NCBI RefSeq assembly: GCF_036637135.1
Contig: NZ_JAVWNC010000026.1
Location: 1-29,577 of the forward strand
DNA from: Anaerorhabdus sp036637135
GTDB taxonomy: Bacteria > Bacillota_I > Bacilli_A > Erysipelotrichales > Erysipelotrichaceae
Length of the DNA stretch: 29,577 nucleotides
Direction of reading: 5' to 3'
A program made the translations under genes and the position numbers. Below are positions 22,803-29,577 of the stretch, piece after piece. The notes under the pieces are model-generated. The model did not search any database and was not told where the DNA came from. It worked only from the letters and a program-made list of their open reading frames with translations. How positions within the stretch are numbered: the stretch's first letter is position 1; each line of letters opens with the position of its first letter.

Positions 22803-24329
22803 ATGAAATTTACTTTTAAACCATCTCCAAACTATCGTGATAAACAATCAACACATTCAATTATGATTGAATTGATGATTGGTTTATTGGTTGTCTTTGG
22901 ATTTTCTGTATTTTATTACACTACAGAATTTGGTACACAATATGGAATTCGCGCTATTGGTTTATTATTAACAGCATTAGTTGCAGCATTTGGAACTGAA
23001 GCAGTTTGGTATGCTTTTAGCAAAAAGAATGTAATTAAGGAAATTAGTAATTCATTCCCAGCAATTACTGCAACTATTCTTACGTTAATGGTATCAATCA
23101 ATACAAGTTACTATGCATTAGCAATTGCAACAATTATTGCGATTCTATTCGGTAAATTAGTATTTGGTGGATTTGGTCAAAACGTATTTAATCCAGCTGC
23201 TTTAGGGCGTGCTGTTATTATGACAAGTTTTGCAGGTTCAGTTGTTGCGGATTTTGCAACAGGTGCTACTCCAACAGCAGCATATGCTTCAGCAGGTTGG
23301 ATGAGTACATCAGCAAGTGCATTTGATGCATTTGTAGCTAACTTTGGTGGCATGAGTAATATGTTTGTGGGTATGTATCCAGGAGCATTAGGGGAAACAA
23401 GTGCATTAGTTATTATCTTAGTTGGTATTTATTTAGCAATTAGAAAAGTAATTGACTGGAGAGTTCCAGTTGTATACATCACAACAATGTTTGTCTTAAC
23501 ATTTATGGTTGGGGCAATGCATGGTCAAGGTTTATATTATCCATTATTCCACTTATTATCAGGTGGAGCATTATTTGGAGCTGTATTTATGATGACAGAT
23601 CCAGTTACAAACCCAACGAGTGCAGCAGGTAGAATTATCTTTGCAATGGGTTGTGCAATCTTAACAATTGTTATTCGTCTTAAAGCAAATCTTCCAGAAG
23701 GTGTATTGTTCTCAATTTTATTAATGAATATGTTGACACCAGCTATTGAAAGATTAACTGATGGACAACAAATTAAAATGATGAAGAAAAATATCATGAC
23801 AATTTGCATTGTTGCTGTTGTTGGTATTGCATCTGTTGCAGCATGTTCTTTAGCTGTAACTGCAAAAGAAACAACAGGAACTGAAGGTGGAGAAACAACA
23901 GAAGGTGGTGCAGGAACAGATGCTCCAGCACTTGCTTTAGGTAATCCAATTGCATTAGATGCTGATTTCTCAAGATTTGATGCTCAAGTTGAATCGAGTG
24001 AAGGTGGCGTTTATGTTGTTAAAGTTAAGGGTTATGGTTTAATCGACCCTGAAGGTCATGCTGGAGAATCTGGCATTGATTATGCAAGAAACGTATTTGA
24101 AGTTGAAATTAATCCTGAAACAAATGAAATCATGAGTATTAAAAACACAACATTCGGAGATACTCCAGGTATTGGAGACAAAGGTGTTAGTGAAGAATAT
24201 TTGGAAACATTTGTTGGGTTAAACACAACGGATGTTACACAAGAAGTTGATACAGTAACAAGTGCTACTTGGACAAGTGAATCTGTTGTTGCTGCAATAC
24301 AAGCTGCAATTAATGCAGTGAATGAATAA
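22803..24329 (+). CDS. rnfD: RnfD with a fused C-terminal FMN-binding domain
   Basis: A 508-residue fusion. Residues about 1-325 are RnfD, a multi-helix membrane subunit that carries a covalent FMN; TGAT (153-156) with PT is the flavinylation motif seen in RnfD/NqrB proteins. An extra hydrophobic helix (about 331-352, ICIVAVVGIASVAACSLAV) and a Gly/Thr/Glu linker (about 355-376) lead to an FMN_bind domain (378-508). That domain ends in DTVTSATWTS, where T489 would be the acceptor; TSAT replaces the commoner TGAT. It aligns without gaps to the second domain of RnfG, with 86 of 131 identities in my hand count. Standard RnfD lacks this domain. Confidence 0.93.
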   Translation: MKFTFKPSPNYRDKQSTHSIMIELMIGLLVVFGFSVFYYTTEFGTQYGIRAIGLLLTALVAAFGTEAVWYAFSKKNVIKEISNSFPAITATILTLMVSINTSYYALAIATIIAILFGKLVFGGFGQNVFNPAALGRAVIMTSFAGSVVADFATGATPTAAYASAGWMSTSASAFDAFVANFGGMSNMFVGMYPGALGETSALVIILVGIYLAIRKVIDWRVPVVYITTMFVLTFMVGAMHGQGLYYPLFHLLSGGALFGAVFMMTDPVTNPTSAAGRIIFAMGCAILTIVIRLKANLPEGVLFSILLMNMLTPAIERLTDGQQIKMMKKNIMTICIVAVVGIASVAACSLAVTAKETTGTEGGETTEGGAGTDAPALALGNPIALDADFSRFDAQVESSEGGVYVVKVKGYGLIDPEGHAGESGIDYARNVFEVEINPETNEIMSIKNTTFGDTPGIGDKGVSEEYLETFVGLNTTDVTQEVDTVTSATWTSESVVAAIQAAINAVNE

Positions 24330-24344
24330 GGAGGGGACTAGTCG

Positions 24345-25292
24345 ATGAAGAAAATTCTTTACTTAGCTTGTTTCCTAGCTATTATTAGTGCAATTGCAGG
24401 TGGTGCATTATCTTATGTTAATAGCATTACTGCTCCAATCATTAAAGAAATGGGCATTGCAGCTGAAAAGGAAAATCTTGAAATTATGTTCCCAGGTGCG
24501 GAATTCGCTGAAATTGAATATGTTGATGAAACAGGTTTAGTTAAAGGTGCATATGAAGCAACTGGTAAAGGTTATATTTATAAAGTTGAAACAAATGGTT
24601 ATAGTTCTACACCAATTATCTTCATGATTGCATTTGATAATGATGGTAAAGTAGTAGGATTTACACCACTTCAACAACAAGAAACAAGTGGATTTGGTAG
24701 TCGTGTATTTGAAGATGGTTACACAAGTCAAGTTATCGGTAAAACATCTGCAGATGGATTCCCATTATTATCAGGGGCTACTGTAACAAGTTCTGCTGTT
24801 GTAAATGGTATCAATGCTGCTAAATCAGTATTCAATGAAATGATGGGTATTACGGCTGATCCAAATGCTCCAGTTGAGGAAATCAAACCTGAACTAGCAT
24901 TAGGTAATCCAGTTAAATTAAGCGAAGACTTTGCTAGATTTGATGCTCAAGTAGAAGAAACTGGTGATGGTGTTTATACAGTTAAAGTTAAAGGTTACGG
25001 TTTAATTGATCCAGAAGGACATGCTGGAGAAAGCGGAACAGAATACGCTAGAAACGTATTTGAAGTAACGATTGATAAAGCAAATAACAAAGTAGTAAGT
25101 GTTGTTAACACTACATTTGGAGACACAACAGGATTTGGAGATAAAGCAACGAGTGAAGATTACTTAGCTTTATTTACAGATTTAGATGCATCAAATCTTG
25201 ATCAAGATATCGATACTGTAACAGGAGCTACATGGACAAGTAAGTCTGTACTTGCTGCTGTACAAGCTGCTATCAATGCAGCTAATCAATAA
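24345..25292 (+). CDS. rnfG: RnfG with two FMN-binding domains
   Basis: RnfG is a single-helix, extracytoplasmic subunit with a covalent FMN. Here the 315-residue protein has an N-terminal membrane helix (about 3-24) and two FMN_bind domains. The first (about 40-165) is the usual one, ending LLSGATVTSSAV with candidate acceptor T146. The second (185-315) ends DTVTGATWTS, candidate T296, and resembles the domain fused to RnfD residue by residue. Normal RnfG is about 190-210 residues with one domain. GGAGGGG precedes the ATG, and the gene lies 15 bases after rnfD. Confidence 0.93.
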   Translation: MKKILYLACFLAIISAIAGGALSYVNSITAPIIKEMGIAAEKENLEIMFPGAEFAEIEYVDETGLVKGAYEATGKGYIYKVETNGYSSTPIIFMIAFDNDGKVVGFTPLQQQETSGFGSRVFEDGYTSQVIGKTSADGFPLLSGATVTSSAVVNGINAAKSVFNEMMGITADPNAPVEEIKPELALGNPVKLSEDFARFDAQVEETGDGVYTVKVKGYGLIDPEGHAGESGTEYARNVFEVTIDKANNKVVSVVNTTFGDTTGFGDKATSEDYLALFTDLDASNLDQDIDTVTGATWTSKSVLAAVQAAINAANQ

Positions 25293-25306
25293 GGAGGGGA
25301 AACAGA

Positions 25307-25954
25307 ATGAATAGAATGAAAAATTTCACAGCTGGATTCCTTCGTGAAAATCCAGTATTTGGATTGTATCTTGGATTATGTTCGGTATTAGCGATTTCTA
25401 CAACAATAAACAATGCAATTGGTATGGGTGTAGCAGTTATTGCTGTACTTGTTGTATCAAATGTTGTTATCTCAGCAATGCGTAAAATCATTCCTGATGA
25501 AATTCGTATACCAGTTTATATCGTAATCATTGCGACATTAGTTACGATTGTAGAAATGCTTATTCATGCATATGCTCCAAGTTTATATTCAGCATTAGGT
25601 GCATTCATTAACTTGATTGTAGTTAACTGTATTATCTTGGGACGTGCAGAAGCGTTCGCAAATAAAAATGGTGTATTTGATTCAGCATTAGATGGACTTG
25701 GTATGGGTCTTGGATATACTGCGAGCTTATTAGCTATTGCAGTTATTCGTCAATTACTAGGAACAGGAGCATTAAGCTTCTCAAATCCTTTTACTAACCA
25801 AATTATCTTCAATGTTCAAATTATTCCAGTTGGATTTGAAATTCCACTATTTACTACTGCAACAGGAGCATTCTTAACGTTTGCTTTACTAGCTGCTGCA
25901 TTAGCTGCATATAATGCAAAAAAAGCAGAAAAAGAAAAAAAGGAGGCTAAATAA
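25307..25954 (+). CDS. rnfE: Rnf complex subunit E
   Basis: A 215-residue membrane subunit of the RnfA/RnfE pair, which form an inverted dimer-like core holding an intramembrane [2Fe-2S] cluster. About six helices; the opening FLRENPVFGLYLGLCSVLAIS (Cys25) and LIVVNCIILGRAEAFA (Cys108) are conserved and provide cluster cysteines. The C-terminal tail is lysine-rich (KKAEKEKKEAK). GGAGGGG upstream; it is two bases before rnfA. Confidence 0.96.
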   Translation: MNRMKNFTAGFLRENPVFGLYLGLCSVLAISTTINNAIGMGVAVIAVLVVSNVVISAMRKIIPDEIRIPVYIVIIATLVTIVEMLIHAYAPSLYSALGAFINLIVVNCIILGRAEAFANKNGVFDSALDGLGMGLGYTASLLAIAVIRQLLGTGALSFSNPFTNQIIFNVQIIPVGFEIPLFTTATGAFLTFALLAAALAAYNAKKAEKEKKEAK

Positions 25955-25956
25955 TT

Positions 25957-26532
25957 ATGACTGAAATGTTTTCTATGTTTTTAGCCGCGGTATTAATTAA
26001 TAACATCGTATTATCTAAATTCTTGGGTATGTGTCCATTCTTAGGAGTATCTAAGAAATTAAGTTCTGCTGTAGGTATGGGAGCCGCTGTTATCTTTGTT
26101 ATCTTTGGTGCTTCTATCTTCACATATGGTATTTATTATTTAGTTCTTGAACCAAATAATTTAGACTACATGAAATTAATTACATTTATCTTAGTAATTG
26201 CAGCGTTCGTTCAATTTACAGAAATGGTAATTAAGAAATTCTCACCAAGCTTGTATAAAGCTTTAGGAATTTATTTACCATTGATCACAACTAACTGCGC
26301 AGTATTATTTGTAGCGTTAGACAACATCACTTCTAAACTTAATTTTACAGAAATGTTAGTAAATTCAATTGCAGTACCAGCAGGATTTATGTTAGTGTTG
26401 GTTATCTTCTCAACTATACGTGAACGTTTAGATACAGCAGATATTCCAAATGCATTTAAAGGAAATCCAATTGCGTTAATTGTTGCAGCTGTTATGGCTT
26501 TAGCATTTAGTGCATTTGCGGGATTAGTATAA
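25957..26532 (+). CDS. rnfA: Rnf complex subunit A
   Basis: A 191-residue six-helix membrane subunit that pairs with RnfE. Conserved features include INNIVLSKFLGMCPFLGVS (Cys26) and LPLITTNCAVLF (Cys114), both cluster ligands in studied Rnf/Nqr homologues. The helix pattern is complete. AAGGAGG lies within the end of rnfE. It is followed after one base by the small cysteine-rich gene. Confidence 0.96.
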   Translation: MTEMFSMFLAAVLINNIVLSKFLGMCPFLGVSKKLSSAVGMGAAVIFVIFGASIFTYGIYYLVLEPNNLDYMKLITFILVIAAFVQFTEMVIKKFSPSLYKALGIYLPLITTNCAVLFVALDNITSKLNFTEMLVNSIAVPAGFMLVLVIFSTIRERLDTADIPNAFKGNPIALIVAAVMALAFSAFAGLV

Positions 26533-26533
26533 A

Positions 26534-26722
26534 ATGCTAGTAGCACTTCTTGTCTTTGTTGCCTTGGCAGCAGGATATGGGGCACTTTATTACATGAATC
26601 ATAAGACACCAGTCCCTGCGGGCTGTGAGGATTTAAAAGCAGATTGTGAAGGATGTAAAGTAACTTCTTGTGAAATTCATCCTGTACACGATATAAGTAA
26701 AGGAGAGGAAAAAAATGATTGA
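26534..26722 (+). CDS. Small cysteine-rich membrane protein within the rnf operon
   Basis: A 62-residue protein I do not recognise. It has one hydrophobic helix (about 2-21, LVALLVFVALAAGYGALYY) followed by a short soluble part with four cysteines in the pattern C31-x6-C38-x2-C41-x4-C46, and an acidic tail. It lacks a good ribosome site and begins one base after the rnfA stop, so it is probably coupled to rnfA; its end overlaps rnfB by eight bases. The cysteines could bind an Fe-S cluster or another metal, or form disulfides, depending on the side on which they lie. Small Cys-rich membrane proteins next to FeoB exist in Firmicutes, but this pattern differs. Confidence 0.78.
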   Translation: MLVALLVFVALAAGYGALYYMNHKTPVPAGCEDLKADCEGCKVTSCEIHPVHDISKGEEKND

Positions 26723-26981
26723 AGCAATCATAATGATGTTAGTAGTTGGTGCAGTTCTTGGTGCAGCACTTGGTGTTGCAAACAAGGTATTCTATGTTGA
26801 ACCAGATACTCGTGTTGATGATCTAACTGCAATGTTACCAGGTTATAACTGTGGAGGTTGTGGTTTCCCAGGTTGTGCTGGACTTGCTCAAGCCTTAGCA
26901 GATGGGGAAGCAGATGTAACAGCTTGTAAACCTTCTAAACAAGATGCAAAAGATAAAATCAAAGAATATCTTGCAAAATAA
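26715..26981 (+). CDS. rnfB: Minimal RnfB lacking the ferredoxin-like domain
   Basis: An 88-residue RnfB-type protein: an N-terminal hydrophobic helix (about 3-22) and one [4Fe-4S] motif with C46, C49, C54 and C71 (YNCGGCGFPGCAGLA ... ACKPSK). This is the proximal cluster domain of RnfB. Normal RnfB is about 190 to over 300 residues because a dicluster ferredoxin domain follows, and in other bacteria that is the ferredoxin-docking part. Here the frame ends at TAA, and a strong terminator begins eight bases later, so there is no hidden continuation. AAGGAGAGG precedes the ATG. Confidence 0.93.
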   Translation: MIEAIIMMLVVGAVLGAALGVANKVFYVEPDTRVDDLTAMLPGYNCGGCGFPGCAGLAQALADGEADVTACKPSKQDAKDKIKEYLAK

Positions 26982-26988
26982 ATAAGAG

Positions 26989-27018
26989 AGAAGAGTTGAA
27001 AAACTCTTCTTTTTTTTA
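26989..27018 (+). terminator. Terminator of the rnf operon
   Basis: AGAAGAGTT (26989-26997) pairs with AACTCTTCT (27002-27010), loop GAAA, followed by a run of T. Confidence 0.93.
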
Positions 27019-27061
27019 GGTGTTACGCTCCATTTACATAAAAATAAGTAGGAGGAAATTT

Positions 27062-27763
27062 ATGAAGAAACTATTTTGTATATTTTTACTACTAAGTATA
27101 TTCATTGTAGGAAACTTATTTGCGTTAGATATCATTACAAATAGGAAAATTAATTTGGTGGAGGTTTATGTTGCTAATAGAGATATAGGGCCAAGAGAAA
27201 CAATTACTATAAATGATATAAAAAGTATTACAGTTCCAAAAAATTATGTCTTAGAGAATGCAATTAATAATAAAAATGAAATCATTGGTAAAATCACGAC
27301 ACTTCAAGGATTAATACCAAAGGATTCATTGTTTTATAAGTCACAACTGGAGAAATTTGAAACTCTTCCAGATGCTGCTGTTTCTCTATTAGATAAAAAT
27401 CAAGTTGCTTTTATATTGACAAATGAAACTGGTGGTTTGGATTTATCATCCTTTACAGTGGGTCAAAGAATTGATATTTATGTTTCTATTGAACAAAGAA
27501 ATGTAGATCCGATATTTGATTTACTATTAGAGTCGGTGAGAGTTGTGTCTATTAAAGATAGAAAAGGAATTGAAATGAGTGATGAAAGTTCTGGTTCGCC
27601 ATTTTCATTAACACTCGCCATTGAAAATGAATACATTAGTCTATTATCAATCGCTCGTAAAATAGGTACACTTGAACTTTACGCAACAAATAAGAGTTAT
27701 GATAAGAAAGAAACAAAACTTAATCAAGAATCTAAGATTTTAGAATATATAAAACAACCGTAA
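27062..27763 (+). CDS. SAF-domain protein resembling CpaB/RcpC
   Basis: A 233-residue secreted or membrane-anchored protein. The start at 27062 (MKKLFCIF) follows TAGGAGG; the longer frame from 27020 overlaps the previous terminator. A hydrophobic N-terminal helix (about 3-22) is followed by a SAF domain (about 30-95): VEVYVANRDIGPRETITINDI and IGKITTLQGLIPKDSLF. The rest has beta-rich RcpC-like segments (RIDIYVSI). In Flp/Tad pilus systems CpaB acts as an outer assembly factor, but no pilin or ATPase gene lies nearby. Role here unknown. Confidence 0.75.
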   Translation: MKKLFCIFLLLSIFIVGNLFALDIITNRKINLVEVYVANRDIGPRETITINDIKSITVPKNYVLENAINNKNEIIGKITTLQGLIPKDSLFYKSQLEKFETLPDAAVSLLDKNQVAFILTNETGGLDLSSFTVGQRIDIYVSIEQRNVDPIFDLLLESVRVVSIKDRKGIEMSDESSGSPFSLTLAIENEYISLLSIARKIGTLELYATNKSYDKKETKLNQESKILEYIKQP

Positions 27764-27824
27764 TCGCTAGATATCCTCATCAAAAAGAAGTATACTATTT
27801 TTAATATTGCAGGAGGGATGAGGA

Positions 27825-29081
27825 ATGTACAATCAAAAGAAAACAAGTGCTTTATTAAAAACCATGTCATTTGAACGATTTGGAGGAACTAAAGAGGAAT
27901 TAAAATGCGCGAAACTTATTCAAGAGGAATTAAAGAAAATTAAATTAGATAGCAAATTAGAATCATTCCCAGTACAAATGGGGAATATTAAAAAAGCAAA
28001 ACTTGAAGTTGTTGCACCATTTAAAATGGATATCGAATGCAATGCATATATGTGTTGCGCTAATACACCAGCTAAGGGAATAGAAGCAGATTTCTATTAT
28101 TTTGAACAAGCAAGTGAAGTCAATGTGAAACAAGCTAAAGGTAAAATTTGTTTAGTGAATGGTTATGTAGGTATGAAACTATATAAAGACTTTGCAAAAG
28201 CAGGAGCAATTGCATTAATTTCATTTAATGGAAATATTGATTTTCCAAATGGCTATGATTTAGATCGTAGAGAAATGAGAAAAACATTAGCGGGAATTAA
28301 AAATATTCCAGCAGTAAATATTCTTGTAAAAGATGCGATGATGTTAATAGAAAAGAATGTATCGAAAGTAAAATTAACAACTATTCAAGAAACTACAACT
28401 GTAAAATCTCATAATGTTGTATGTGATATAAAGGGTACTGAAGGCAGTGATGTGATTGTGCTTACAGCGCATTATGATTCTGTTCGCTTCTCTAAAGGGG
28501 CTTATGATAATGCAACAGGATCTGTTTGTTTATATGCTCTTGCGGATTACTTCAGTAAAAATCAACCTAAACATACATTAAGATTTGTTTGGTGTGGATC
28601 TGAAGAAAGAGGGTTACTTGGATCTAAAGCATATGTGGAGAAACATAAGAAAGAATTAGATGATATTAAGCTTTGTATTAATATAGATATGATAGGTTCA
28701 ACGTTGGGTAAACGTATCGCTGTATGTACGTCTGATATGAGTTTAGTGAACTGTATTGATTATTTAGGTAAGGTAGTAGGTTTTCCAATTAGTGCTAAAC
28801 AAGATGTATACTCAAGTGATTCAACACCTTTCGCAGATGCGGATATTCCAGCTTTATCATTTGCACGGATTACACCAAATGGTGGGGGAGATATTCACCA
28901 CCGCTATGATGTGTTAGAACATTTATCTGATCGCTATTTATTTGAAGACATTGACTTTATCCTAGAATTCACAAAGCGTATGGCAAATGCATACATTATA
29001 CCAGTACCAAGAGTTGTTCCTCAAAATATGAAAGATGCAATTGATGCATACTTTTGTAGAGAAAAGGGGGAAAAGAAATAA
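27825..29081 (+). CDS. M28-family metallopeptidase
   Basis: A 418-residue zinc aminopeptidase-like protein with no signal peptide. The catalytic set is visible: LTAHYDSVRFSKGAYDNATGS (His and bridging Asp), WCGSEERGLLGS (Glu), INIDMIGS (Asp) and NGGGDIHHRYD (His). An insertion before the catalytic part (about 70-190) contains a PA-type (protease-associated) region. AGGAGGG precedes the ATG. Its stop shares one base with the start of the flavoprotein gene. Substrates are probably peptides, but M28 members also cleave other amides. Confidence 0.9.
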   Translation: MYNQKKTSALLKTMSFERFGGTKEELKCAKLIQEELKKIKLDSKLESFPVQMGNIKKAKLEVVAPFKMDIECNAYMCCANTPAKGIEADFYYFEQASEVNVKQAKGKICLVNGYVGMKLYKDFAKAGAIALISFNGNIDFPNGYDLDRREMRKTLAGIKNIPAVNILVKDAMMLIEKNVSKVKLTTIQETTTVKSHNVVCDIKGTEGSDVIVLTAHYDSVRFSKGAYDNATGSVCLYALADYFSKNQPKHTLRFVWCGSEERGLLGSKAYVEKHKKELDDIKLCINIDMIGSTLGKRIAVCTSDMSLVNCIDYLGKVVGFPISAKQDVYSSDSTPFADADIPALSFARITPNGGGDIHHRYDVLEHLSDRYLFEDIDFILEFTKRMANAYIIPVPRVVPQNMKDAIDAYFCREKGEKK

Positions 29082-29563
29082 TGTTTAGAGAGTTAAGAAG
29101 AAATAAGCAATATTTAACAAACGAAGAATGTATCGCTATTTTAAATAATGCTACTTCAGGTGTTTTGGCGGTATTAGGTGATGAAGATTATCCATATGCA
29201 GTGCCTTTAAGTTTTGTATATGATGACAATAAGATTTATTTTCACTGTGCTAAATCAGGACATAAATTAGAAGCTATTCAAAAACATGATAAGGTATCTT
29301 TTTGTATCATTGATAAAGATGAAATTATTCCTCAAGAATATACAACTTATTTTAGAAGTGTAATTGTATTTGGAAAAGCACATGTAATTGAAAACGAAGC
29401 AGATAAAAGAAAAGCTCTAGGCATTTTGGCAAAGAAATACTCTCCTAAAGAAGTAGGGATAGAACAAGAAATTGATCGTTTCTTTGAATCGGTATGTATG
29501 GTTCAAATTGATATTGATCATATGACTGGAAAAGAAGCAAAAGAATTAGCAATGAAAAAATAA
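29081..29563 (+). CDS. NimA-like flavin-binding (PNPOx-like) protein
   Basis: A 160-residue split-barrel flavoprotein of the pyridoxamine-5'-phosphate-oxidase-like family, NimA type. Features: LRRNKQYLTNEECIAILNNATSGVLAVLGDEDYPYAVPLSFVYDDNKIYFHCAKSGHK is the usual opening, of which GVLAV, YPYAVPLSF and IYFHCAKSGHK are the diagnostic parts, followed by VSFCIID, YFRSVIVFGKAHVI and a C-terminal MVQIDIDHMTGKEA. It probably binds FMN. AAAAGGGGGAAA precedes the ATG, which overlaps the peptidase stop. The 3' end of the operon lies outside the window. Confidence 0.85.
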   Translation: MFRELRRNKQYLTNEECIAILNNATSGVLAVLGDEDYPYAVPLSFVYDDNKIYFHCAKSGHKLEAIQKHDKVSFCIIDKDEIIPQEYTTYFRSVIVFGKAHVIENEADKRKALGILAKKYSPKEVGIEQEIDRFFESVCMVQIDIDHMTGKEAKELAMKK

Positions 29564-29577
29564 AAAAATGAAAGATC

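Noticed and set aside
22916..23809. Antisense ORFs inside rnfD
   Set aside because: They mirror the strongly biased rnfD codons and have no ribosome sites, domains or promoters.
26982..27061. Frameshifted remainder of rnfB after its stop
   Set aside because: The region contains a terminator and the leader of the next gene; no CxxCxxC pattern is visible in any frame.
1..29577. Mobile elements, CRISPR arrays, rRNA or tRNA genes
   Set aside because: I found no transposase, integrase, regularly spaced repeat, attachment site or RNA gene.

Overview
The window is an AT-rich, gene-dense stretch of a Bacillota (Firmicutes) chromosome. An Erysipelotrichia-like anaerobe is my best guess, because it combines a sepF-ylmH-divIVA-ileS cluster with a T-box, a glutamine synthetase III, an rnfCDGEAB operon and many single-gene units with bidirectional terminators. 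That placement is an inference. I see no IS elements, phage genes, CRISPR arrays, rRNA or tRNA. No gap between genes exceeds about 300 bases.

Layout. 1-961: the 3' end of an ABC transporter ATPase and an unrecognised one-helix membrane protein. 975-2847: a strong promoter with a dyad, then four small genes (flavin-split-barrel protein, DUF3795, YdeI/OmdA, YciI). 2914-3393 (-): a spermidine-acetyltransferase-like GNAT. 3579-8377: sepF, ylmH, divIVA, then an Ile T-box leader, ileS and a DUF1653 gene. 8406-10097: a Crp/Fnr-type regulator and a YdcZ-type transporter, divergent around a perfect palindrome. 10098-12270: an endonuclease/exonuclease/phosphatase-family protein, an orphan mannose-family PTS IIB and a Cof-type HAD phosphatase. 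12305-13589 (-): metK behind an S-box (SAM) riboswitch. 13652-15336: ybaK and an AI-2E-family membrane protein. 15393-18394 (-): glnN, an Nfu-type Fe-S protein and a DUF212 membrane protein. 18469-20102: yugI and pgi. 20142-20255: a tiny ORF interrupted by a stop. 20269-21378 (-): an ApbE lipoprotein. 21500-26981: the rnf operon. 27062-29563: an orphan SAF/CpaB-like protein, an M28 peptidase and a NimA-like flavoprotein.

The most distinctive part is the rnf locus with its divergent apbE. Gene order is the usual C-D-G-E-A-B, but four things differ from the textbook complex. RnfD carries an extra C-terminal FMN-binding domain. RnfG carries two FMN-binding domains, the second being a gapless, roughly two-thirds identical copy of the one on RnfD. 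A 62-residue membrane protein with four cysteines is inserted before rnfB. RnfB is only 88 residues and ends after its first [4Fe-4S] motif, with no dicluster ferredoxin domain. The locus thus encodes four candidate covalent-flavin threonines and the enzyme (ApbE) that would load them. I read this as a remodelled Rnf with an extended extracytoplasmic flavin chain and a different electron entry or exit point. The sequence features are direct; the rewiring is inference.

Regulation is unusually legible: an Ile T-box, an S-box riboswitch that appears to lack the P4 hairpin, a Crp/Fnr-like operator placed symmetrically between two promoters, a GlnR/TnrA-like box before glnN, and several hairpin terminators shared by convergent genes.
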